This document shows, in pieces, positions 22,801-31,615 of a stretch of 64,000 nucleotides of DNA (position 1 is the first letter of the stretch; every line of letters begins with the position of its first letter). The stretch covers positions 43,476,759-43,540,758 of the forward strand of contig NC_087063.1 in NCBI RefSeq assembly GCF_963678635.1, in the 5' to 3' direction. A program made the position numbers and the translations under genes. The notes beneath the pieces were generated by a model that was given only the letters and a program-made list of their open reading frames with translations, was not told the DNA's origin and did not search any database. This DNA is from Symsagittifera roscoffensis. Taxonomy: Eukaryota; Xenacoelomorpha; Acoela; Convolutidae.

Positions 22801-23322
22801 CATTTTTCTCGATTTCTGATTTAAGAATTTGCTGGTTTTTTCTAATGACTGAACCGACTGTATCCGCTGACGATTTTGAGATATACTGATTTTTGGATTT
22901 TCGCGCTTTTCTCGTTGAAACGAACGCGAATCTTCATTTCTTTCGTTCCGGTCGTGCTTTGTCCATTTTGGACCGTTTTGGTTGCTATAGCAACGGGTAG
23001 ATGACGTGTTCTTAATCGACATATTTTGATCAATTTTAGAATATTCTAGAACGTTTTCGTTCCGGTCGAGCCTATACTGATCATTTATCCGACTGTTTAA
23101 ACAGTCGAGAGCTTTATGGAAACTTTCGATTGATGTAACTACGAATTTTTCATCCAATACTGACTCCGGCCAGGGTTCCCCCTTTGGATTTCGAGAAAGA
23201 TAATCTACTATACCCATATCTTTTCCTGGTAAATGAACAACCTTAAATTGGTAAGGTAATAGTCTGTGTACCCATCTAGTTAATCTAGATTGGTACGTTT
23301 TATTTGATTTATTTTCATCCAA
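19819..23322 (-). CDS. Element 2 pol, second part: end of RNase H, integrase, C-terminal tail
   Basis: 1,167 codons. It opens with the end of RNase H (TYQSRLTRWVHRLLPYQFKV). A charged linker follows, then an integrase H2C2 zinc-binding domain at about residue 440-480 (LHQGHPGQEAM ... CRSC). The catalytic core has Asp in QLDYAGPL (about 510), Asp in KTDQFSGFKG (about 574) and Glu in LVERTIQTIKR (about 609), all intact. About 500 disordered charged residues follow, ending in an RRSNRQTKN-type basic motif; no chromodomain is seen. It is separated from the upstream gag-RT frame by a one-base difference in an A run at about 23,440, so the polyprotein was originally continuous. This tail is long for the family. 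Confidence 0.9.
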   Translation of the reverse strand: MDENKSNKTYQSRLTRWVHRLLPYQFKVVHLPGKDMGIVDYLSRNPKGEPWPESVLDEKFVVTSIESFHKALDCLNSRINDQYRLDRNENVLEYSKIDQNMSIKNTSSTRCYSNQNGPKWTKHDRNERNEDSRSFQREKRENPKISISQNRQRIQSVQSLEKTSKFLNQKSRKMQSDELKNSGIEKKNVRIQERNNNNTLREEVTTTFHRTRMIRPHISESEDSDLEQTTQARWYLPNTQSGQSTSTAQAVSPGKKGPSTSTVSTAQSKIVSFWELVGSGRSTEPPFVAMELEATSGIQNPKSPGLSTSGDEAEVGQIVEVDLTLDSDDRDYSSGTETCVITPEKTRHNSRKSEYKRGEQLMESDNPLSLVKLFDKSLLAELVSEDTWMDRLRRVVERNDRHGFELMGPYTNPLWHQMSVVDDCLLVDNRLAVPEKLRQAVLRRLHQGHPGQEAMLEVSNYLWWPHMHKDIVNMAEECRSCTRYGKNAKYLIPKNSTKPLPLLSQPGQELQLDYAGPLEDHKGKKIYLLVAIDRYSKFPSVKVTKSTGGKSTIKFLRTYIDTHGIPESIKTDQFSGFKGKAMKKFCTENNIEQKFCPVGDHRGCGLVERTIQTIKRRLGVMLLDEKVQSIKLCLSTIIRDLRWNKQKSIKVSPFEAHFGRLPKTEFKIVRDKFLMDSDRLDKEHLERSALTASQLKRRIDQSRENVKIIRKGRNSRDTSPLFRHDTAIAKERATAKELKQLLEANAKWNATRRDLSDSELRRVVDETSTINPELRKELLYSWERGFIEDKQTKSKEDLSGSFLRKHEQRKSGKALTIPLKSKIVSATPSTIKTAAGAVYRKSDIARSKLSTQPKVYSAEKKRSPTGEEPRSKQQKTGTLPVQEDSDSAEEHDAKDRGLQDENLEDSQLKEKFQNSPSVVTSRDTRTGGGLNLGGKREKPNRAGPIVQNKKPTRGKTQESGTTKAAKTVTKQRDTSNEAVYIPSSTPKEAPTTKKITKQTSEKEILDTFQNNNMTSQEWEDVTNQVLTRGVQKEAEKLMSRQMDPVDYSTPGFADESDKEEDTTTVRRSNRQTKNQGPKRYGSPVSHSIKLIGCEDDVTELNLAALEAYRLRLAKLNINTKEASETNTFDRLERHLFKRKFGATSLDEAGSWNVARNKEEVLKKITKD

Positions 23323-23425
23323 AGCAGAGACTAGCGCTTTGTGATCTGTAGCGATTACGAATTCCTTGCCTAATAAATAGTGTTTAAATCGATCAACCGA
23401 CCATACAACTGCAAGCAGTTCAAGC

Positions 23426-26326
23426 TCATTTGTGGAATATTTTTTTTTCTTGTGTATTTAGGTACCTGGAAGCGAATGCGATTGGTATCCACTCCCCCTC
23501 AGCGTTTTGTTGTTCTAGCGATGCGCCCAGCCCACTGTGACTGGCATCACATTTCACCCTAGTGTCTAAACTGGGGTCATAATAATGAATTTTTGTTATA
23601 TTCGCAACCGCTGTTTTTATTGACTCGAATATTCCCGAATGTTCTTCTTTCCATTCGAATTTTTTTACTTGAATTTTTACACTTTTGAGTTTCTTTTTCT
23701 CATTTTCTTCGCGTAATAGTGGTCTCAATTTTTCTGTTAGCGTAGCCGCATTTGGGATGAACTTGGCCAGATGATTTATACTGCCTAGAAATGATCTAAG
23801 TTGTTTCAGTGATGTTGGCGGGCTAAGTTTTAGGATCGCTTCTGTTTTTGTGATTTTAGGAGAGATTCCGTCCGACGATAACTTATGCCCCAACCAATTC
23901 ACTTCCTGTTGAAAAAATTCACATTTCGACAGTTTTAATGCCAAATTCTCTTTATCTAGCTTTTTTAGGACATTCATAATCAATTCTTCATGTTCTTGTT
24001 CACTCCCTTTTGATACAATTAGTATATCATCAAGAAAACAGAACGTGTTTTCCGCATGATTTAATGTTCTGTCCATAGCTTTTTGAAACTCTGCTGGCAT
24101 GTCTGCCAAACCATAAAACCCTGTTAAGAATCTGTATGTACCAGTGGCTTGCCCACCTATGATGTTGAAATTGCATTGTTTCGCTGTCTCTGCAGTCAAC
24201 TTTAATTGACTGTACGCGTACTTCAAATCTAGTACTGAGAAATGCAGTTTCCCGTTTGTGTTCGCTGTGACAATTTGGCTAACACCGTCTATCAATTCAT
24301 CCACATTTGGCATTTGATATTTGTTTTTAAACAATTGTCTATTGATAGGTTTGGCGTCGAGCGCCAATTTTATGGAATCATCTTTTTTCACTGTTATTAC
24401 AATAGGTGCTATAAAACAATCACTAGTGCTTTTGTCTAATCGTTCTATATGCCCTTCTTTTAACAGTTTTTCCATTTCCTCGTACCCTTTCTCTTGTATG
24501 TGTATCGGAATGCGTCTCCCCTTTTCTTGTAAAGGGCAGAGTGGGTACTTGAACTTTGTGCTAACCACATGATTTTTTGAGCACCCTTGACGATCGAAAA
24601 GATTCTTAAATTTACTGCAAAATTTGTTTTTCCAACCTTCTGACTGTTCGCACAGTAAGACATCAAACCTCGTCTTTTCTTTTGGTGCCAACTTCTGTGT
24701 TGTGTGTATTCCCACTTTGCTCTGTAAATCCAGCCCCAAAATACACCGTGTGCGTCTTTCTGTGATTAAGAACGATGCTCCCACCACTTCCCACCCCGCC
24801 GAACGGATGTTCGTGGTGATTGCACCCAGTATGTTAATCGGCTGCTTGTTGTAGTCTACAAATTTTGTAGTCAAATTGAGATTCTCCCGTGGAATAAACT
24901 TGGTATTTTTCGAAGATTGTAGAATCATCTTTGCAGTCGCCCAGTTCAAGAAAGATACTGGACTACCCGTATCAATGGTCATATTTATGATCTGATGATC
25001 GATTCTCACCAGAGCCTTTAGTGACCTTATTTGTTTCGATCGGGTATTTCTTCTGATGTCAACCTTCTGTACATCCTTTCTGTGCTTGTCGGATTCTTTG
25101 TTTTTATTCGATTGCCCTTTTATATATTCATCAATTTCTTCCAGCGAAGATAGTTCTGATTCGACCGACATAATTTCGAATTCCTCACACGATTCGAATG
25201 ACTGAATCAGGTTACACTCTTCATCTGAGCTTGATGATTTTTCTGCAATCTCATTCACTTGTTGTGATTTACACATTTTAGCGAAATGGTTCGGTTTAGA
25301 ACAATTCTTACATGTTTTACCCATGGCCGGGCATTTCTTCAGATGTACTTCTCCGAATATTCGACCACATCGGGTACACGTCTTTGAATCTGCAAAACTT
25401 CTCCCCTCCTTTCTGTCTGCAAATTTCTTTCTATACCCACTGTTTGCTTGTCTTCTTCCGCTAGCATTCTTGTTACCGATACTCATTATGGGTTCTTGTT
25501 TTATCTTCGCTGCCCCATTTATCTGAACTGTACTTGCAGTTGTTGCGTTAGTTTTCTGAAACGCCTGTGTTGTCTGTTTACTTTGTTCAAACTTTAACGC
25601 TCTTTTCAGTACTTCTTTCGGTGAAAATGTTTCAAATGTCAATGTGTCTTGTAATACCACATTCTTCATTTTCGAGATGAATAGGTCCCGCACTAATTGA
25701 TCCTCCAGTGTTCCTAGCTCAGCTTTTGCTGCTTGTGCAGTTAGTGCTGCATGAAATGCCTCGAGTGTCTCTCCAGTTTCTTGTGATCGATTGAATAGTT
25801 TATAACGTTCATATGTAACGCTCTGTGATTTGTCAAATGACACTTTCGCCAAGGCCACCATCTCTCGAAATTCTAACTTTGACACTTCCACATGGGGGTT
25901 CTTTTGGACGAATTTCTTCTTACCTTCTGTACCCAACGCCAGGAATAGTCTGGAAGCGACTCTTTTCTGTACCTCGTTGTAGTATACGTTGTGACCAACC
26001 TTTGGACCTCTAGCTCTTCTTTCTTCATTTTCCAGGTTAATTTTATCTCTAGCTAGTTGGTCTCTGGCTTCTCTATCAGCAATCGCTTGTGCATTTTCGT
26101 TTTCCCTTGGAGTTTCGGGTCTTGGTAACTGTTCTAACAGAACTTCTTTTGGTTCTTGTAACAAAAGTTCCGGGTCCACACTCTCCTTCACGGTTACGGC
26201 CAAAAAAAATTGATCTAGCCATATCCTAAAATTCCAGGGAGGGTCAGAGTTCGCGGTTGTCCAAAATACTGGAATCCCCATGTCCGTTCTGTTGTCTTGG
26301 GACAGGAATCCTGCTGGCTGCGCCAT
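23426..26326 (-). CDS. Element 2 gag-protease-RT-RNase H polyprotein
   Basis: The chosen start is the ATG at 26,324-26,326 (MAQPAGFLSQDN), at the LTR/primer-site junction. An in-frame ATG 24 bases upstream lies in the LTR. Gag occupies about 1-320, followed by two zinc knuckles (C-x2-C ... HLKKC and CKNCSKPNHFAKMC, residues 315-355). Next come an aspartic protease with TIDTGSPVS (about 450) and RT with VLDLKYAYSQL and catalytic FLDD (about 760, 24,026-24,040). The start of RNase H with KCDASHSGLG is last. It ends prematurely at 23,426 after KKIFHK because a run of nine A residues shifts the frame. In the living parent element this would be one gag-pol protein. The lesion could be a real mutation, a sequencing error in the homopolymer, or, less likely, a programmed +1 shift. 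Confidence 0.9.
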   Translation of the reverse strand: MAQPAGFLSQDNRTDMGIPVFWTTANSDPPWNFRIWLDQFFLAVTVKESVDPELLLQEPKEVLLEQLPRPETPRENENAQAIADREARDQLARDKINLENEERRARGPKVGHNVYYNEVQKRVASRLFLALGTEGKKKFVQKNPHVEVSKLEFREMVALAKVSFDKSQSVTYERYKLFNRSQETGETLEAFHAALTAQAAKAELGTLEDQLVRDLFISKMKNVVLQDTLTFETFSPKEVLKRALKFEQSKQTTQAFQKTNATTASTVQINGAAKIKQEPIMSIGNKNASGRRQANSGYRKKFADRKEGRSFADSKTCTRCGRIFGEVHLKKCPAMGKTCKNCSKPNHFAKMCKSQQVNEIAEKSSSSDEECNLIQSFESCEEFEIMSVESELSSLEEIDEYIKGQSNKNKESDKHRKDVQKVDIRRNTRSKQIRSLKALVRIDHQIINMTIDTGSPVSFLNWATAKMILQSSKNTKFIPRENLNLTTKFVDYNKQPINILGAITTNIRSAGWEVVGASFLITERRTRCILGLDLQSKVGIHTTQKLAPKEKTRFDVLLCEQSEGWKNKFCSKFKNLFDRQGCSKNHVVSTKFKYPLCPLQEKGRRIPIHIQEKGYEEMEKLLKEGHIERLDKSTSDCFIAPIVITVKKDDSIKLALDAKPINRQLFKNKYQMPNVDELIDGVSQIVTANTNGKLHFSVLDLKYAYSQLKLTAETAKQCNFNIIGGQATGTYRFLTGFYGLADMPAEFQKAMDRTLNHAENTFCFLDDILIVSKGSEQEHEELIMNVLKKLDKENLALKLSKCEFFQQEVNWLGHKLSSDGISPKITKTEAILKLSPPTSLKQLRSFLGSINHLAKFIPNAATLTEKLRPLLREENEKKKLKSVKIQVKKFEWKEEHSGIFESIKTAVANITKIHYYDPSLDTRVKCDASHSGLGASLEQQNAEGEWIPIAFASRYLNTQEKKIFHK
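26308..26325 (-). promoter_or_regulatory. Primer-binding site of element 2 (tRNA-Ser-like)
   Basis: TGGCGCAGCCAGCAGGAT on the minus strand begins directly at the LTR end. From memory of animal tRNA-Ser 3' ends it matches closely, with about two mismatches. The gag ATG uses the last LTR base plus the first two bases of this site, so the site itself encodes the first residues of Gag. Confidence 0.65.
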
Positions 26327-26584
26327 GTGATAACTGTTGGATTTCCTCAAGTAATTGTAAAACAGAATAAGTAAAACGTTTTAATTTAGACTGCTAACTT
26401 TGTCTTAATTTAGATCTGAGATCATGCTTGTCTTTTCATGTCTCTATCTCAGCAGCAATGTCCTAAATGACTATTGCGCTTGGCCTGCATGAACGGCCTT
26501 GAATAGTAATAACAATACATAACAGAATAATTAATAGCACTATTCTCAGAGGTTACTGTGGCAGCAGTACTACACGGTACCACA
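26326..26584 (-). repeat. 5' LTR of element 2
   Basis: 259 bp, identical to the 3' LTR except for one base. On the minus strand it is the promoter-bearing LTR. No other upstream element was assigned. Confidence 0.95.
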
Positions 26585-26689
26585 GCGATAATTTGCCAAA
26601 ATAAATACCAAACGGAAAAAAACGTTGATAATATTTTTGAGCAGATTTCAAACAGTGTACTTCGGTTTCACATATATAAAAAAGTGGAA

Positions 26690-26840
26690 ACGATCAAAAA
26701 CACAGATTTTTCTCATGACGGTGATGTTATAACGATCTAAGACATCTGTTAGAAAAGGTTCCAGTATGTTGCTGCCTGAATGTGTCGTTTCATCTACTAA
26801 TTGCACGATGTTCAGACAGTCTAGAGAATCAAAAAAAGTA
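26690..26840 (-). CDS. Exon B, copy 1 (host gene family)
   Basis: Less well preserved copy of 29,215-29,365. It retains the minus-strand words encoding SGSNIL and DRYNITVMRKICVFDRF, but with indels. Same gene family as exon A at 26,952-27,137. The function is unknown. Confidence 0.3.
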
Positions 26841-26951
26841 GTATTCTAACTTGAAGAAGCATACAGTGATTAATAGCAAAAATCTCACTAATTAATATCA
26901 GCAGTTGTGAAAATTCCCGCATTTTTGCATGTTGGTGCTAGTTGTAACCAA

Positions 26952-27137
26952 TTAGTGGAAACTAAAACTTAAGGTTATATTTCTGGCGTCCGTGAGACTA
27001 TCTACAAGAGTTCTAAAATCAGTATCAGCCGGAGTATTGTAAACAGTTATCAGCAACCCTCTCTGCGTTCCAACACAATTGGTACACGCTACAATGAAAT
27101 GGAATTTGCCGATAGTGATATCTTCTTCAGAACCCAT
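26952..27137 (-). CDS. Exon A, copy 1 (host gene family)
   Basis: Minus-strand frame MGSEEDITIGKFHFIVACTN continuing to NTPADTDFRTLVDSL. Nearly identical to 29,494-29,679 (differences are few and frame-preserving), which argues for coding. No family is recognised; the alternating hydrophobic strand RGLLITVYN would suit a globular extracellular or Rossmann-like fold. It lies upstream of exon B on the minus strand. Confidence 0.4.
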   Translation of the reverse strand: MGSEEDITIGKFHFIVACTNCVGTQRGLLITVYNTPADTDFRTLVDSLTDARNITLSFSFH

Positions 27138-27972
27138 GAACCTTCAGCTTACAGCAATAAAAGCAACAACATGAAGTCCAGGGTCACGATTAACTTAAAA
27201 GATTAAGTTGTAGGAAAAATATAGAAGTAGCTCACATTCTGATATTTCGTTTCTTCAGTCACTTTTCAGTCAGACTTTTCAGTCAAACTTTTCAGTCACT
27301 TTTCAGTTGCATCCTCGGCGTAAGCCCCGACTCAGAAAACACTCAAAAAATTGCTGTGATCATATTCGCTTAGCTTGGACAATTTTTTTTGAAGTTTGAG
27401 GAATCAGGTTGACTCAAATTGAATGGTTGCAAATGTACCTTCAAGAATGCCTTCATTGCCCATTTCAATGAGAAAATTTAGTTGCGATTTTTCAGTTTTC
27501 GTGTTAGCAAGTTGTTGATTGATAATTTTCTGCATTACAGGGCTGATTGCTTTGGACATAGTTGCAGTGAGCGTTTCCTTACTGACTTCTTTATTAGACT
27601 ACTTTAGAGCATTGATTTCCTTAAATTGAACTCATCCCGATACTTTTTTCGCTAATATAAACGTAAAGAAGATTTTGTTTTGAGCCCGGTGTAGCATTAA
27701 TGGCATCGAATACTGCTTTTGAAACAGTTGAAAATGTGTCGTGGAACCAATGATTGCAGTGTTTGCTTGCATGCAATCCGTTTTGTATAATATTTTGTCT
27801 TCAAGATGCATTTAAGTCACAAAGCATCCTCATCATTCCTGTTCATTGATGCAGAACCACTGCCGAATTTTAATTTATTAATATCTTCATCACAAGAACT
27901 ATAGATCTTCTCAGCCACATTTCTATAAAAACAGATGAATTGAATTGTCCGAACATTGTAAATTTACTAGAA

Positions 27973-28113
27973 TTATGTGTTGGCTCGGTCTTTCAGTAAA
28001 GCTGCAAAAACATATGAAAAGTTAATTCCATAGTAATACATAGAAGATAAATTGTTAGCAGAGTGATGGCAATTACGATAGCAAATCCCAATAGCGGAGC
28101 ATCTGTGTTTCCA
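27973..28113 (-). CDS. Terminal exons with transmembrane segment, copy 1
   Basis: Minus strand reads YGNTDAPLLGFAIVIAITLL (a clear single transmembrane helix). A candidate 38-nt intron (28,002-28,039, GTATTA ... TTTTTGCAG) follows, then LLKDRANT and a TAA at 27,973-27,975. Copies 2 and 3 keep the same frame, splice signals and stop, which supports a real gene end: a single-pass membrane protein with a very short cytoplasmic tail. Confidence 0.45.
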   Translation of the reverse strand, partial: WKHRCSAIGICYRNCHHSANNLSSMYYYGINFSYVFAALLKDRANT

Positions 28114-28985
28114 TATTTGCATACCAGGAAAATAAGGTCAGCTGTATGATGAAGCGTAGTTTCCGAAATGACTTAACTGTCCGTGAGAGTACTCCTTCTT
28201 TTCCCTGAAAATCTCCCTGTCCGTATTTGTTTCGTTCCTACATTTCACTATCTTTCAAGTCTTTATCCGTGAACAGACCTGACCTGTAAAATCAAAATAG
28301 CTCAAATTTGCGCATTTTATTAAAGCATATGATATCCACGATCCATTAAACACAAAGCAACGACGTGTCAGGCGGTAGAAACTTTGCTCAGCTAAAATGA
28401 TCTCCAGGATCAAACTTAAGCGTGTCAATTTTGTTTTCCTCGACGAACTCTTTCGAACACCATTTTTAGCACACTCCTGCAAGTGATCTCATAACGGGGT
28501 AGACGCAGCACAGCGTTCCTCGATCATCGTGGTTACATATCGGGCGAACAGGCAATTATAGTGTAAGTTAAATCCAAAAAATAAGGTTTAAAAACATAAT
28601 TTTCTCATTTCTAATTCATAAGGGTTTCCAGGGAAGGCACTCAGTTTTTATTTTCTTTTTTATGTCAATAAATTGAGCTTCAGTTAGTTACCGCTTTCGA
28701 ACGCCAGCAGTTAAGCTGGGAATCCTCAGAACTAAAAATTTAAAAAGGATTTGCGTCTTTCCCTTATGTCTTTTTTTTCATTTTTGTGCAGAAGTGTCCT
28801 ACAAATTTTTCCCTTCAGTAATCTGACTTAAAAACCGTAACACTACCACAACTGAACAATTCCTCCAATTTTTGTTTTGCAACCATACTATTGTTTTTGG
28901 TTGGCACCAAGGTCTTGTTGATTCTTTCCAATTCTCCTACAGACTTTGCTAAATTTCTGTTAGTTTGATAGAATGCTCTTTCTAG

Positions 28986-29196
28986 AGTAATGACCGAAAA
29001 TAGTGCCGTTTTTTATACGGAAAGTCCCGTGGCCCATCGAACACTTTCTTGAGTAGATTTTTTTCCATTTTGTCCACTTAGGTACTCGAAGGTTTCCAAA
29101 CTTGTGACTTAAAAAAAAGAATAGTGAGAACCCACTACGATCGAATGTTTATTTTAACACTCATTGGGACATCATGAAAAAAATTGTGCTTTTAAT
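28986..29196 (-). repeat. Duplicate of 18,102-18,314
   Basis: See the entry at 18,102. Here it directly adjoins exon B copy 2 on one side and repeat unit 1 on the other, which is presumably the original arrangement. Confidence 0.8.
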
Positions 29197-29214
29197 TACT
29201 GTACTTTAGTTTCA

Positions 29215-29365
29215 CATTTATAAAAATTGGAAAACGATCAAAAACACAGATTTTTCTCATGACGGTGATGTTATAACGATCTAAGACATCTGTCAGAAAA
29301 GGGTCCAGTATGTTGCTGCCTGAATGTGTCGTTTCATCTGCTAACTGCACGATGTTTTGACAGTC
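29215..29365 (-). CDS. Exon B, copy 2 (host gene family)
   Basis: Minus strand reads DCQNIVQLADETTHSGSNIL then DPFLTDVLDRYNITVMRKIC. It is preceded by TTTTTTATTCTGTAG, a plausible splice acceptor, so the exon starts at about 29,365. It follows exon A (29,494-29,679) at a distance of about 130 bp. The family is not recognised. Confidence 0.4.
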
Positions 29366-29493
29366 TACAGAATAAAAAAGTAGTATTCTAACCTGAAGAA
29401 TCATCCAGTGATTAACAGCAAAAATCTCGCAAACTAATTTCAGGAGTTGTGAAAACTCCCGCATTTTCCCATGTTGATGCTAGTTGTAACCAA

Positions 29494-29679
29494 TTATTGG
29501 AAATTAATACTTAACGTTATGTTTATGGCGTCCGTGAGACTATCTACAAAAGTTCTAAAATCAGTATCAGCCGGAGTATTGTAAACAGTTATCAGCAACC
29601 CTCTCTGCGTTCCAACACAATTGGTACACGCTACAATGAAATGGAATTTGCCGATAGTGATATCTTCTTCAGAACCCAT
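29494..29679 (-). CDS. Exon A, copy 2 (host gene family)
   Basis: Same protein as 26,952-27,137 with a few substitutions (FRTFVDSL for FRTLVDSL). The frame and its ATG at 29,679 are conserved. It may be a first exon, but no signal peptide is visible, so an upstream exon is possible. Confidence 0.4.
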   Translation of the reverse strand: MGSEEDITIGKFHFIVACTNCVGTQRGLLITVYNTPADTDFRTFVDSLTDAINITLSINFQ

Positions 29680-30762
29680 GAACCTTCAGCTTACAGCAAT
29701 AAAAGCAACAACATGAAGTTCAGGGTTACGATTAGCTTAAAAGATTAAGTTGTAGGAAAAATATAGAAGTAGCTCACATTTTGATAATTCGTTTTCAGCA
29801 ATTTTTCAGTCAGACTTTTCAGTCAAAATTTCCAGTCAAAATTTTTAGAGCATTGGATTTAGGCAAAGAAAAACAATTGACGTTTGTTTTGTTCTCAATT
29901 TTTCTCGCGGTATGCCACCGTTTTTGTAGATGTCTTTTTTCCAAAATTAGGCCCTCGGCTATCAAAGATTAGGAAGTATGAACAGAAAAATCAAAGTCTT
30001 CTTAGCACACAAACTCTAGCTCGACATTTTTGGCTGTCCATTCCTTAAGAAAGCGCACCAGTAGAGTCCGCGGACGCGTTGCATCTTTGGTGTTTGCCCC
30101 GACTCAGAAAACACTCGAAATATTGCTGTGATCATATTCGCTTGGCTTGGTCAACTTTTTTTTTGAAATTTGAGAAATCATGTTGATTCAATTTGAATGG
30201 TTTCAGTTGTACCTTCAAGAATGCATTCATTGCCCATTTCAATGAGCCGATTTAGTTGCGATCTTTCAGTTTTCATGTTAGCAAGTTGTTGATTGATAAT
30301 TGTCTGCATTCCAGGGCTGATTGCTTTGGATATAGTTGCAGTGAGCGTTTCGCTTCTGACTTCTTTATTGGACTGCTTTAGAGCATTGAATTCATTAAAT
30401 TGAACCTGATTCCGATACTTTTTTCGCTAGAGTAAACGAAAAGAAGATTTTGTTTTGAGCCCCGTGTAGCATTAATGGCATCGAATACTGCTTTTGAAAC
30501 AGTTGAAAATGTGTCGTGGATTCAATAATTGCAGTGTTTGCATGCAATCCGTTCTGTATAACATTTTGTCTTCAAGTTGCATTTAAGACACAAACCATCC
30601 TCATCACTCCTGTTCATTAATGTAGAATCACTGCGCCGGCTCCTAGCTGAATCCGAATTTTAAATTATTAATATCTTCATCACAAGAGCTATAGATCTTC
30701 TCGGCCCCATTTCTATATATACAAATGACTTGAATTGCCCGAACATTGTAAACTTACTAGAA

Positions 30763-30906
30763 TTATGTGTTGGCTCGGTATTTCAGTAAAGCTGCAAAAA
30801 ACATATGAAAAGTTCATTCCATATTGATACATAGAAGAAAAATTAATAGCAGAGTGATTGCAATTACGATAGCAAATCCCATTAGCGGAGCATCTGTGTT
30901 TCCATA
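30763..30906 (-). CDS. Terminal exons with transmembrane segment, copy 2
   Basis: Copy of 27,973-28,113 with substitutions that keep the helix (PLMGFAIVIAITLLLIFLL) and the final stop. The candidate intron is one base longer, with TTTTTTGCAG. The stop inside the intron sequence (TGA) is present in this copy only, which supports its removal by splicing. Confidence 0.4.
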
Positions 30907-31615
30907 TCTGCAAACCCAGTAAAATAGTGTCAGCTGTATGATGAAAAGTATTTTCCGAAATGACTTAACTATTCGTGAGAGTACTTCCCGTTTTCCCTGA
31001 AAATCTCTCTGTCCGTTATTGTTTCGTTCCTAAATTTCAATAGTTGTGACATTCAACTATCTTTCAAGTCTTTTTCCGTGAAAAGACCTGACCTGTGAAA
31101 TCAAAAGAGCTCGAATTTGCGCATTTTTTAAAGCATATGATACCCAGGATCCATTAAACACAAAGCAATGACGTGTCAGGCGGTAGAAGCTTTGCTCAGC
31201 TAAAATGATCTCCAGGATCAAACTTTAGCGTGTCCATTTCGTTATCCTTGACCACGGGGTAGACGCATCCCAGTTTTCCTCGATCCTCGTGGTTAAATAT
31301 CGGACTAACAAGCAATTATAGTATAAGTTACATCCAAAAAAATAAGGTTTAAGAACATAATTTCTTCATTTCTAAATCATAAGGGGTTTTCAAGGTAGGC
31401 ACTCAGTTTTTAATTTTTTTTAATCTAAAAAAATTGAGCTTCAGTTAGTTACCGCCAGCAGTTAAGATGGGAATCCTCAGAATTAAAATTTTAAAAAGGA
31501 TTTGCGTCTTCCGTTCATGTCTTTTTTTCCTTTTTGTGCAGAATTGTCCAACAATTTTTCCCCTTCAGTAATCTGACTAAAAAACCGTAACACTACCACA
31601 ACTGAAAAAGTGGTA

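Larger units (their letters stand above)
19464..26584 (-). mobile_element. Young, near-complete Ty3/gypsy LTR retrotransposon (element 2)
   Basis: 7,121 bp, transcribed on the minus strand. It is flanked by a 5-bp target-site duplication GCGAT (19,459-19,463 and 26,585-26,589). LTRs are 259 bp, begin TG and end CA, and differ at a single position (A at about 19,590 against G in the right copy), so insertion was recent. A primer-binding site adjoins the 5' LTR and a purine tract adjoins the 3' LTR. It contains gag, protease, RT, RNase H and integrase in the Ty3/gypsy order, and there is no env-like ORF. One frameshift in RNase H is the only lesion I found. Confidence 0.95.
26655..28985 (-). 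repeat. Host segmental repeat, unit 1
   Basis: Directly repeated as unit 2 (29,205-31,615) with long stretches above 90 per cent identity by eye. Landmarks shared are GATCAAAAACACAGATTTTT (26,692 and 29,236), the exon-A frame, the TM exon and GGCGGTAGAAAC-like words (28,371 and 31,180). Offsets change from about 2,545 to 2,810 bp because unit 2 has about 250 extra bases near 29,840-30,080. It holds minus-strand exons described separately. Confidence 0.85.
29205..31615 (-). repeat. Host segmental repeat, unit 2
   Basis: Second copy of the unit at 26,655-28,985, same orientation, with about 250 extra bases at 29,840-30,080. It ends at about 31,615 where a third, shorter copy begins abruptly with the word GCTTTTGAAACAGTTTAAAA that lies internally in units 1 and 2. 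Confidence 0.85.

Noticed and set aside
23426..23442. Programmed frameshift between the RT and RNase H parts of element 2
   Set aside because: It falls inside the RNase H domain rather than between functional units, and the shift required (+1 on an A run) is not the usual -1 type. A one-base insertion or sequencing error is simpler.
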